A stretch of DNA of 6,434 bases from an uncultured Clostridia bacterium. GTDB lineage: Bacteria > Bacillota > Clostridia > Christensenellales > Borkfalkiaceae. The position numbers were made by a program, and so were the translations under genes. The stretch is from NCBI GenBank assembly GCA_947629225.1, contig CANRCY010000084.1, positions 1-6,434 on the forward strand. Reading direction: 5' to 3'. Below the pieces are notes generated by a model. It was not told the DNA's origin, did not search any database, and saw only the letters and a list, made by a program, of their open reading frames with translations. This document shows positions 1 through 5,068 of the stretch, piece after piece (positions within the stretch are counted from its first letter, which is position 1; each line of letters opens with the position of its first letter).

Positions 1-38
1 TTGATATTGTAATTTCCTACGTCGATACAGAGGATCAT
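1..38 (-). CDS. coaX: 5' end of an ASKHA-fold kinase gene, probably type III pantothenate kinase (partial)
   Basis: Only the first twelve codons lie in the window; the gene runs off the left edge. The ATG overlaps the TGA of the ECF S-component gene (ATGA arrangement), which implies translational coupling. The visible peptide is MILCIDVGNYNI. The hydrophobic strand followed by D-x-G-N-x-N-I is the phosphate-1 motif that opens type III pantothenate kinases (usual form IDVGNTNI), which phosphorylate pantothenate in the first step of coenzyme A synthesis. A vitamin-transporter gene directly upstream fits this role. One oddity is that the usual Thr of GNTN is Tyr here. Other ASKHA proteins, such as ParM-like actins or sugar kinases, begin similarly and cannot be excluded from twelve residues. 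Confidence 0.5.
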   Translation of the reverse strand, partial: MILCIDVGNYNI

Positions 39-679
39 ACGTTATGCTCCGTGGCGGGGTCGAATGGCAATTTATTCGTTCTCTTTAATGCTATCTTCAT
101 AATCCGCACATAGACAGGCACCAAAGCAAAGCAACATGCCATTTCGATCGGACTATTGAAAGAAATCGCAACCTTAAATGCCGTGGCAAACGCGTCTCCG
201 CCAAATAAAGACAGCATTACAAGCACAAGAACTGTATTTATAAGCGCTCCGATTGCTCCCGCAAAGGCAGCGGGAAGCGTTTCCCGAAGTAGAATGTTCT
301 TTTTTTTGCCGATTTTCTTTCCCTTTTTCTCGGATTTGTCGAGTATTTTATGGGAGATGAATGAAAACAGATGGTAGCACCAATATGCGCCTACTCCCAT
401 GAGAACTCGGGGAAGAATGGAGACCAAGGGATTATACATAGGAACGTACCCAACCATAAAAGATATGATAAACGCACAAATGCCGAAGATCGTTCCTCCG
501 CAGAACTCGTCTTTCCAATCGCCATAGAGGCAAAGGGCAATCGCCAAGGGCAGTGACAAGAATGCGGGGTTAATTCCGAGGATTCCAATGAAAACATAAG
601 TTTCCAAAGTCAACACTGCGAAAATAAGCGCGGTCATTACGCCCAAAAACGCAACAAGGTGAGCTACATCTTTCTTCAT
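35..679 (-). CDS. ECF transporter S component (substrate-binding membrane subunit), possibly for pantothenate
   Basis: A 214-aa integral membrane protein. S components of energy-coupling-factor transporters bind a vitamin or its precursor and work with a shared EcfT/EcfA1/EcfA2 module, which is not in this window. Hydrophobic segments lie at about residues 8-33, 38-53, 60-79, 85-110, 133-160 and 163-197. The pattern NPLVSILPRVLMG (83-95) and the later segment GAIGALINTVLVL (141-153) match the folate/pantothenate-type S-component family (PF12822). A lysine-rich cytoplasmic loop occupies about 111-128. I chose ATG at 679 because GGAGGG (688-693) lies 8 nt before it; the in-frame TTG at 685 is only 2 nt from that site. 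Overlap with a coaX-like gene suggests pantothenate as substrate, but that is inference. Two sampled lines of this gene are about 40-45% GC, clearly lower than the sdaA region. Confidence 0.8.
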   Translation of the reverse strand: MKKDVAHLVAFLGVMTALIFAVLTLETYVFIGILGINPAFLSLPLAIALCLYGDWKDEFCGGTIFGICAFIISFMVGYVPMYNPLVSILPRVLMGVGAYWCYHLFSFISHKILDKSEKKGKKIGKKKNILLRETLPAAFAGAIGALINTVLVLVMLSLFGGDAFATAFKVAISFNSPIEMACCFALVPVYVRIMKIALKRTNKLPFDPATEHNV

Positions 680-687
680 ATTCAATT

Positions 688-793
688 CCCTCCATCGGAT
701 TTCCGTCGCGGAATATCCGTGAAAAATAAGTATTTGACGCTCCCGTTTGGCAGATAAGATCGTTGCCGTATCTTTCTGCCGAGGGTGCTATCT
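688..793 (-). promoter_or_regulatory. Structured 5' leader of the ECF gene; candidate translational switch
   Basis: From the predicted start site near 793 to the start codon is about 110 nt. It holds two hairpins. The first pairs GGCAGA (780-775) with TCTGCC (754-749) and continues inside with AGAT (773-770) and ATCT (760-757), leaving a 9-nt loop. The second pairs CGGAT (719-715) with ATCCG (700-696) and TTCC (713-710) with GGAA (704-701), with one bulged base. Directly 5' of the first hairpin, CCCTC (785-781) is complementary to GAGGG (692-688) in the ribosome binding site. That pairing would close a junction around both hairpins and hide the site. It matches no riboswitch class that I can recognise by eye. 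The pairings are seen in the sequence; the switch function is inferred. Confidence 0.4.
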
Positions 794-798
794 GTATA

Positions 799-827
799 AT
801 TATATCAAAGAATCATGCCGTTTGCAA
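799..827 (-). promoter_or_regulatory. Promoter of the ECF S-component operon
   Basis: Reading the minus strand, a -35 box TTGCAA (827-822) is followed after exactly 17 nt by a perfect -10 box TATAAT (804-799). Transcription would start near 793. The -10 sequence sits in a short palindrome (TATAATTATA), so a TATAAT also reads on the plus strand at 795-800, but that copy has no -35 at a workable distance. Confidence 0.75.
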
Positions 828-939
828 CTAAATGAACGCGCTTTCGGGTAACATTTTTTGCCGTGCGCTCATACCATGGGATAGAAGCGGCTAAGGAGAA
901 ACATTACATACTTCCCGCCGCATTCAAGGAGGAAAAACT

Positions 940-1140
940 ATGAATAGCTGTTTGCAAGGCAATAGCTGCCTTTGGATTCTCATCATCCTGCTCATTTTGG
1001 GAACTTGCGGGAATGTTTTCAATTCGAGCGTATTCACGGGTTGCGGGTTGCCTATTCTCATCGCCCTGCTCTACTGCATGTGGAGAAACGGCACCCTGCG
1101 CACGATCTTCGGCGGCGGCTGCGGCTGCAACAACAACTGA
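940..1140 (+). CDS. Cysteine-rich small membrane protein, function unknown
   Basis: A 66-aa protein with an excellent ribosome binding site, AAGGAGG ending 7 nt before the ATG. It has seven cysteines (residues 4, 10, 23, 35, 46, 61, 63), a hydrophobic segment at about 11-22, a second at about 36-48, and a Gly-Cys-Asn tail (GGGCGCNNN). Similar short Cys/Gly/Asn-rich membrane proteins are common and poorly characterised in gut Clostridia; I do not recognise a named family. The strong initiation site and the terminator behind it argue for a real gene. It stands alone, divergent from the ECF operon. I found no convincing sigma-A promoter in front. A loose sigma-E/K-like -10 (CATACCAT, 870-877) is present but weak, so sporulation control is only a thought. 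Confidence 0.7.
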   Translation: MNSCLQGNSCLWILIILLILGTCGNVFNSSVFTGCGLPILIALLYCMWRNGTLRTIFGGGCGCNNN

Positions 1141-1177
1141 AAAAAGCATTCGGCGTTTTGAATCCCGATTCCGTAAA

Positions 1178-1201
1178 AAGCCCTCCCGTGTGGGAGGGCT
1201 T
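1178..1201. terminator. Bidirectional rho-independent terminator
   Basis: A perfect 10-bp stem, AAGCCCTCCC (1178-1187) with GGGAGGGCTT (1192-1201), closes a GTGT loop. On the minus strand the stem runs straight into TTTTT, a good U-tract for the Nudix operon. On the plus strand the tail is poorer (TTGCATTTT) but can serve the small cysteine-rich gene. It lies in the 71-nt gap between these convergent genes. Confidence 0.85.
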
Positions 1202-1211
1202 GCATTTTGGT

Positions 1212-1742
1212 TTATTGTTCGTCTCCGCCGCAACAGAGCAAAAGCGCGGCGATCGTCTTTGCGTCGCGGATCGCGCCCTTTTTGACGAGCGCGACCGCCT
1301 CTTCGAAGGGCAGTTTTACGACGTCGAGAAATTCGTCGCGGTCGGGGTGGCGGACCCCTTCCCGCACGTTTTGCGCCCGATAAATATAAATTTTTTCGTT
1401 TGAATAGCCGGGCGTCGGATAGAGCACCGTGAGCGGAACGAGGTCGGCGACGAGTCCCGTCTCCTCTTCGAGTTCGCGCTTTGCGGCAAGCAGGGGGTCT
1501 TCCCCCTTTTCAAGCTTACCTGCGGGGATTTCGAGCAGTTCTTCCCCGTAAGCGTAGCGGAACTGCCGTACGAGCACGACTTTTCCGCGGTCGATACAGA
1601 GGACGCAAGCTCCCCCGGGGTGTTCCACGATCTCGCGGCGGCAGGGCTCCCCGTTCGGAAGGAGCGCGTCGTCGCAACGGAGATTGACGATCTTTCCTCG
1701 ATAGAGATAATTCTTGCGGACGGTCTTTTCTTCCAGATCCAT
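1212..1742 (-). CDS. nudF: Nudix hydrolase, ADP-ribose pyrophosphatase type
   Basis: A 176-aa cytoplasmic enzyme expected to cleave ADP-ribose to AMP and ribose-5-phosphate. The Nudix box is complete: G75, E81, R89-E90-L91, E93-E94, G96-L97 (pattern GX5EX7RELXEEXGL). The preceding EIPAGKLEKGE and the downstream YPTPGYSNE (108-116) are typical of the ADP-ribose pyrophosphatase branch (B. subtilis NudF/YqkG), as are the N-terminal LEEKT and the central REIVEHPGG. Length is normal for the family. The ATG lies 3 nt after the stop of the upstream 238-aa gene, so the two are cotranscribed and probably coupled. A G-rich stretch (GGGGGA, within the end of the upstream gene) can serve as ribosome binding site. 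Substrate preference is inferred from motifs alone. Confidence 0.92.
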   Translation of the reverse strand: MDLEEKTVRKNYLYRGKIVNLRCDDALLPNGEPCRREIVEHPGGACVLCIDRGKVVLVRQFRYAYGEELLEIPAGKLEKGEDPLLAAKRELEEETGLVADLVPLTVLYPTPGYSNEKIYIYRAQNVREGVRHPDRDEFLDVVKLPFEEAVALVKKGAIRDAKTIAALLLCCGGDEQ

Positions 1743-1745
1743 GTC

Positions 1746-2462
1746 TTAAAGTTCCCCCGCAAGACGGAAAATTTCGTTGCTGTTTTCGCCCGAAGCGTCG
1801 GTCACTTGCAGGAAATAGAGATAGCCGCAGAGGAGCGCCTTCAATTCGGTGTAATCTCCCCTGCCGACGGCGGCATACAGTTCGCCCAATATCATTTCCG
1901 CCGCGGCGCAATCCTCTTTCCCGAGGGAGAGCGAGGCGATGCGCGTCCGTTCGAGGGAGATCTTCTCCGCAAGTTTTTCGAGCCTGTTTTCTTCCTGTTT
2001 GCGGCGGGCGAGCGGAGCGCTCTCGCGGACGTCGGGATAGCATTCCCGCACGATGTCGCGGAAGGGGCGGATCACGCGGTCGACAAAGAGCGAATAGCTC
2101 GCTGTATAGCTCCCGTCCTCATAGAAGTAGCGGAGCAAAAAGTCGTTGAAGCGCATCGTCCCGCTGTCGAACTCGACGAGAAGGCAAAAGACGAAAGCGA
2201 GCAGTTCGCTCCGTTCGGCGGGCAGATAGGCTTCCCCCCGCCCCGGTCTTGAACCCTGTTCGGGCTGTTTGAGGTAGGCTTTTTTTGCGGCGGGATAGTC
2301 GAACCCGTTCGTGACGGCGGCAAAGAGTCCGCGCAGGTCCTCGCAGGTGGCGATCGCCCGCAACAGCTCCCCTATTTTCGTGTCGGCAAGGATGAATTTC
2401 CCCGTGATCAGTTCGTCGCATGCGGTAAAAAACCGTTGCATTTTTGCGGAATTTTCTTGCAT
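1746..2462 (-). CDS. Conserved-looking protein of unknown function, first gene of the Nudix operon
   Basis: A 238-aa soluble protein with no signal peptide and no clear membrane segment. It is mostly helical, with hydrophobic helical stretches near 30-50 (FILADTKIGELLRAIA starts about 24) and 84-97 (ELLAFVFCLLVEFDSG). An Arg/Lys/Glu-rich stretch at about 150-175 has the charge pattern of a helix or short coiled coil. No catalytic motif is visible. I believe similar proteins occur across Clostridia next to housekeeping genes, but I cannot name a family. The ATG follows GGAGGG at 4 nt and lies about 50 nt behind a good -10 box, so the start is well supported. The downstream Nudix gene begins 3 nt after its stop, which suggests linked roles but does not define them. 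Confidence 0.75.
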   Translation of the reverse strand: MQENSAKMQRFFTACDELITGKFILADTKIGELLRAIATCEDLRGLFAAVTNGFDYPAAKKAYLKQPEQGSRPGRGEAYLPAERSELLAFVFCLLVEFDSGTMRFNDFLLRYFYEDGSYTASYSLFVDRVIRPFRDIVRECYPDVRESAPLARRKQEENRLEKLAEKISLERTRIASLSLGKEDCAAAEMILGELYAAVGRGDYTELKALLCGYLYFLQVTDASGENSNEIFRLAGEL

Positions 2463-2514
2463 GATACCCTCCGCCTTTTCGGCAAATTTTATAACTTTGA
2501 ATTCTTCTTCTGCT

Positions 2515-2543
2515 ATTATAGCACAAATCCGAAAATAATTAAA
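2515..2543 (-). promoter_or_regulatory. Promoter of the 238-aa/Nudix operon (extended -10)
   Basis: On the minus strand a perfect TATAAT (2520-2515) is preceded by TGC, an extended -10. The -35 region at 17-nt spacing (TTTAAT, about 2543-2538) is weak, as often seen with extended -10 promoters. The leader to the ATG at 2462 is about 45 nt. Confidence 0.65.
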
Positions 2544-2555
2544 GAATTTTTCGGA
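2528..2555. repeat. Inverted repeat between divergent promoters, possible operator
   Basis: TCCGAAAA (2528-2535) and TTTTCGGA (2548-2555) are perfect 8-bp inverted arms separated by 12 AT-rich bases. The repeat covers the -35 region of the leftward operon and ends 7 nt before the -35 of the rightward HPr-like gene, where a dimeric regulator could affect both. Protein binding is inference; AT-rich DNA gives such repeats by chance at times. Confidence 0.4.
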
Positions 2556-2562
2556 AAATATC

Positions 2563-2591
2563 TTGATTTTGTTTGGGAATTTCGTTATAAT
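2563..2591 (+). promoter_or_regulatory. Promoter of the HPr-like gene
   Basis: TTGATT (2563-2568), a 17-nt spacer, and a perfect TATAAT (2586-2591). Transcription would start near 2598, leaving about 26 nt of leader. This is one reason to reject the upstream in-frame ATGs at 2600 and 2603 as starts. Confidence 0.8.
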
Positions 2592-2623
2592 ATAGAAAAA
2601 TGATGGTCGGAGGAAATGAAACC

Positions 2624-2851
2624 ATGAAATCTTTGAAAATTTCTCTTGAAATGGCGCAAAAAGTGAAGGAATTCGTCACGATCACGCAGGGTTGCGAATG
2701 CGAAATCCTTTTGAAGAGCGGCAAGTATGTCGTGGACGCGAAGTCCATCCTCGGCATTTTCAGCCTCGATCTGAGCAAGCCCCTCACCGTAGAAATTTAC
2801 AGCGACGACTGCGCGGACCTTCTTGCACAGCTTCAAAGATTCGCCGCATAA
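2624..2851 (+). CDS. HPr-like protein lacking the phosphocarrier histidine
   Basis: A 75-aa protein with the HPr fold pattern: an early strand (KSLKISL), a helix (about 10-20), then GKYVVDAKSILGIFSLDL at 33-50, closely matching the region around the regulatory Ser46 of HPr (KSIMGVMSL in B. subtilis). Ser41 is the equivalent serine. The active-site segment that carries His15 in true HPr is absent; the protein has no histidine anywhere, so it cannot pass phosphate from PTS enzyme I to sugar permeases. It resembles Crh, which lacks His15 and acts with CcpA, and other non-canonical HPr-family proteins of Clostridia. Start: GGAGG (2609-2613) lies 10 nt before ATG 2624, while the ATGs at 2600 and 2603 precede that site. 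It is followed by its own terminator. Whether HPr kinase acts on Ser41 is not shown. Confidence 0.85.
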   Translation: MKSLKISLEMAQKVKEFVTITQGCECEILLKSGKYVVDAKSILGIFSLDLSKPLTVEIYSDDCADLLAQLQRFAA

Positions 2852-2880
2852 CCCACGAAGGAACATCAAGCGTTACCCCT

Positions 2881-2920
2881 GCCGCTTAAAAGCTTTTTAA
2901 GCGGCGCTTTGTGTCTGTTT
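2881..2920 (+). terminator. Terminator after the HPr-like gene
   Basis: GCCGCTTAAA (2881-2890) pairs with TTTAAGCGGC (2896-2905) around a short AGCTT loop, followed by a T-rich but interrupted tail (GCTTTGTGTCTGTTT). The imperfect tail may let some transcription through into the DUF4364 gene, for which I see no separate promoter in the 40 nt that follow. Confidence 0.7.
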
Positions 2921-2945
2921 CGCATTAAGAGCAAAGGAAGAGTTC

Positions 2946-3470
2946 ATGCAGGTCAAGGGAGAGACGTCGGTCAACAAGTTAATCCTTTTATTTGTGTTCG
3001 ACAAGATGGAATGCCCTCTTTCCGAACGCACTTTGATCGATATGTGCACGTCCTCCAACGATTGGATCAATTATATGGACTGCATGGTCTTGCTCCATAA
3101 ATTGCTCTCGGATAATTTCATCTGCGAAATCCCGAGCAGCGACGATCCGCTCTATACCCTTACGACCGAAGGCAGGGAGACGCTTGCAAACTTCTACATC
3201 AACATTCCGAAGAGTCTCCGCGAGGAAATTTCCCGCTTCGTCAAGAACAACAGCGCGAAGTTCCGCACGCGGCAGGATTGCAAATCCGATTATTACTTGA
3301 ATGCGGACGGCACTTACACGGTCTTCTTGAAGATCCTTGCCCCCATGCAACCCATGCTCGAATTGAAGTTTGTCGTCCCTGACAAAAAAACGGCGAGTTA
3401 TATCTATAAAAAATGGGAAGACAAAGCCTCGGAGGTCTACTCCGTGCTCTACGAAACGCTCGTCGATTGA
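2946..3470 (+). CDS. DUF4364 family winged-helix protein
   Basis: A 174-aa cytoplasmic protein. The opening NKLILLFVFDKMECPLS (10-26) and the following helices to about residue 82, ending in a wing-like YTLTTEGRETL (70-80), match the DUF4364 family (PF14277), a winged-helix fold found in Clostridia and presumed to be regulatory or DNA-binding. The C-terminal half (about 105-170) is a mixed region with strands (TYTVFLKI, LELKFVV) and a closing helix. Length is typical. AAGGAAG lies about 5 nt before the ATG. It is followed 10 nt later by the TSCPD gene, so the two form an operon. No target or ligand is known to me, and no promoter is obvious; readthrough from the HPr-like gene is possible. Confidence 0.85.
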   Translation: MQVKGETSVNKLILLFVFDKMECPLSERTLIDMCTSSNDWINYMDCMVLLHKLLSDNFICEIPSSDDPLYTLTTEGRETLANFYINIPKSLREEISRFVKNNSAKFRTRQDCKSDYYLNADGTYTVFLKILAPMQPMLELKFVVPDKKTASYIYKKWEDKASEVYSVLYETLVD

Positions 3471-3480
3471 GAGGTAACCA

Positions 3481-3735
3481 ATGATCACTTATTCACCAAA
3501 GGGAACTTGCTCCAAACAGATCGTGTTCGATCTGGACGAGGAGCACCGCATCCACAATCTCAAATTTATCGGCGGTTGCAGCGGCAATCTGCAAGGCATC
3601 AGCCGCCTTGTCGAAGGAAAGACCGCAGAGGAGATCATTCCCCTTTTGAAGGGAATCCGTTGCCGCCAGAATACGTCCTGCCCCGATCAGCTTTCCAAAG
3701 CGCTCGAAGAGCAGATCGCACCCAAAGAACAGTAA
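3481..3735 (+). CDS. TSCPD-domain small protein (TIGR03905 family)
   Basis: An 84-aa protein that opens with TYSPKGTCSKQI and carries the family hallmarks GGCSGNLQGIS (31-41), a KGIRC segment (57-61) and TSCPDQL (65-71). Four cysteines (10, 33, 61, 67) are well placed to bind a metal. The TSCPD domain also occurs at the C-terminus of B12-dependent ribonucleotide reductases (NrdJ), and the standalone TIGR03905 form is widespread in Clostridia with unknown function. An AGAGG site lies 7 nt before the ATG. It is the second gene of the DUF4364 operon and is ended by the strong hairpin at 3746-3779. No reductase gene is nearby, so a link to nucleotide reduction is not supported by this context. 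Confidence 0.9.
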   Translation: MITYSPKGTCSKQIVFDLDEEHRIHNLKFIGGCSGNLQGISRLVEGKTAEEIIPLLKGIRCRQNTSCPDQLSKALEEQIAPKEQ

Positions 3736-3745
3736 AATGACCTCA

Positions 3746-3779
3746 TGAAAAGAGCGGACCGCACGGTCCGCTCTTTTCA
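3746..3779. terminator. Strong bidirectional terminator between TSCPD gene and sdaA
   Basis: A perfect 15-bp stem, 3746-3760 with 3765-3779, closes a GCAC loop. The stem ends in an A-run on one side and a T-run on the other, so it gives an RNA hairpin followed by U residues in both directions. It ends transcripts of the plus-strand TSCPD operon and the minus-strand sdaA. The sdaA stop codon (3779-3777) lies inside the stem. Confidence 0.9.
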
Positions 3780-4979
3780 ACTGACTTTGTAATTTTTTGC
3801 GAGTCCGCCCTCGCTCGTCTCGCGGTAGCGGGCGTTGAGGTCCTTGCCCGTCTCGTACATCGTGTGCACGATGAGGTCGAAGGAAATTTTTCTTGTCCCG
3901 TGCAAGACCTTTGCAAGTTCCGCGCTCGTGAGCGCGCGCAGAGAGGCGACGGCGTTGCGTTCGATACAGGGGATCTGCACGAAGCCGCCGACGGGATCGC
4001 AGGTGAGCCCGAGCTGGTGTTCGAGTGCGATCTCGGCGGCATATTCGATCTCCTCCGCGGGCGCGCCGAAGAGACGGCAAACGGCGGCTGCCGCCATGCT
4101 CGTCGCCGTGCCGACCTCCGCCTGACAGCCTGCCTCCGCGCCGCTGACCGAGGCGTTCTGCTTGACGGTGATCCCGACGAGCCCCGCGACCGCCAACGCC
4201 GCGACGATACGGTTATCCGAATATCCGTGCATTCTGCTCAGATAGAAGAGCACGGCGGGCAACACGCCGCACGCGCCGCAGGTGGGAGCCGTGACGATCG
4301 TCCCCCCGCTTGCGTTTTCCTCGCTCGTGGCGAATGCGAAGGCGCACAAATGCCGCTTCTCCATCTGCGCGGGTGTCTCTTCATGGTCGACCGTTTCGAA
4401 GAGGGTCTTTGCCTTGCGGCGGACTTGAAGTTTCCCCGGGAGAACCCCCTCTGCGGTAAGTCCCCTTCCGATCGCCGCCTGCATGGTCTTCCAGACATCG
4501 AGGAGAAACTCTTTGATCTCCTCTCCCTCAAAGTCATACACGATTTGGTCGAGGGTGCAATGATGTTCGCGGCTGTATGCGAGGATTTCTTCGAAATTTT
4601 GGAAGGGATAGACGTCCTTCCCCTCTGAAGCGGGTTCGCCTGCTACTTGGATGGTCCCCCCGCCGACCGAGAGATATGTGAGCTTTCCGAGGAGTTTTTC
4701 CCCCGCGAAGCCCTCGATGACGAGGGTATTGGGGTGCGGAAGGTCCTCTTCGTCATAGTTGAAAATAATCTCGCAGGGTTTTGGCGCGAGGGTGGAGAGA
4801 ACGATCTCGTCCGTCAGGTGCCCCTTTCCCGTGTAGGCAAGGGAGCCGAACAGGGTCACGCGGAAGCGCTCCGCCGCGGGATAGCGTGCGGCAAAGTCCT
4901 TCGCAGCGCGCTCGGGTCCCATCGTGTGCGAACTCGAAGGTCCCTTCCCGATCTTATACAATTCTCTTAACGATTCCAT
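3777..4979 (-). CDS. sdaA: L-serine dehydratase (L-serine ammonia-lyase), iron-sulfur, single chain
   Basis: A 400-aa cytoplasmic enzyme that deaminates L-serine to pyruvate and ammonia with an oxygen-sensitive [4Fe-4S] cluster. The N-terminal beta-type domain has the signature GPSSSHTMGP (13-22); the C-terminal alpha-type domain has ASGGTIVTAPTCGACGVLPA (223-242). Cys285 (GAEAGCQAEVG), Cys327 (LTCDP) and Cys338 (IPCIERN) match the cluster-ligand positions of the family. Both domains are joined in beta-alpha order, giving the usual length of about 400. The start is ATG 4979, where the family-typical MESLRELYKIGKGPSSSHT begins; upstream in-frame codons to 5054 look non-coding. A GGGGG stretch lies 9 nt ahead. 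The C-terminus (GGLAKNYKVS) lacks the tail cysteine described for some type II enzymes. I see no clear promoter in the 89-nt gap to the divergent DUF1294-like gene. Confidence 0.95.
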   Translation of the reverse strand: MESLRELYKIGKGPSSSHTMGPERAAKDFAARYPAAERFRVTLFGSLAYTGKGHLTDEIVLSTLAPKPCEIIFNYDEEDLPHPNTLVIEGFAGEKLLGKLTYLSVGGGTIQVAGEPASEGKDVYPFQNFEEILAYSREHHCTLDQIVYDFEGEEIKEFLLDVWKTMQAAIGRGLTAEGVLPGKLQVRRKAKTLFETVDHEETPAQMEKRHLCAFAFATSEENASGGTIVTAPTCGACGVLPAVLFYLSRMHGYSDNRIVAALAVAGLVGITVKQNASVSGAEAGCQAEVGTATSMAAAAVCRLFGAPAEEIEYAAEIALEHQLGLTCDPVGGFVQIPCIERNAVASLRALTSAELAKVLHGTRKISFDLIVHTMYETGKDLNARYRETSEGGLAKNYKVS

Positions 4980-5068
4980 GGTATCATTCCCCCGAAAGCG
5001 GTTTGCCGCCGAACGGCTTTTTTCTTCTGTCTTTAATCTTTTCTTTGGCGGCACATACTGAGAATGCT

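Noticed and set aside
870..877. CATACCAT as a sporulation sigma-factor -10 for the small cysteine-rich gene.
   Set aside because: The matching -35 is poor and the motif is short; not enough to call a promoter.
1589..1605. A run resembling positions 21-34 (GTCGATACAGAGGA), possible direct repeat.
   Set aside because: Both lie in coding sequence for the same short peptide (LCID) in unrelated genes; shared codons explain the match.
1620..2252. Open frame of 210 codons on the plus strand opposite the Nudix operon.
   Set aside because: Antisense shadow of two well-supported genes; it crosses their boundary and has no initiation site.
2600..2623. Upstream in-frame ATGs (2600 and 2603) as start of the HPr-like gene.
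   Set aside because: They lie before the ribosome binding site (2609-2613) and almost at the predicted transcription start; homology to HPr begins at 2624.
3864..4628. Long open frame of 254 codons on the plus strand inside sdaA.
   Set aside because: It is antisense to a clear enzyme gene, Arg/Asp-rich as expected from GC-rich opposite-strand reading, with no ribosome binding site or recognisable domain.
5004..5022. Short GCCG-CCGAA-CGGC hairpin followed by six T in the plus direction, terminator-like.
   Set aside because: The stem is only 4 bp and it lies between two divergent genes, where a plus-strand terminator would end no known transcript.
4980..5054. N-terminal extension of the serine dehydratase frame to 5054.
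   Set aside because: The family start MESLRELYKIGKGPSSSHT is at 4979 with a G-rich site ahead; the extension is basic, low-complexity and unlike the family.
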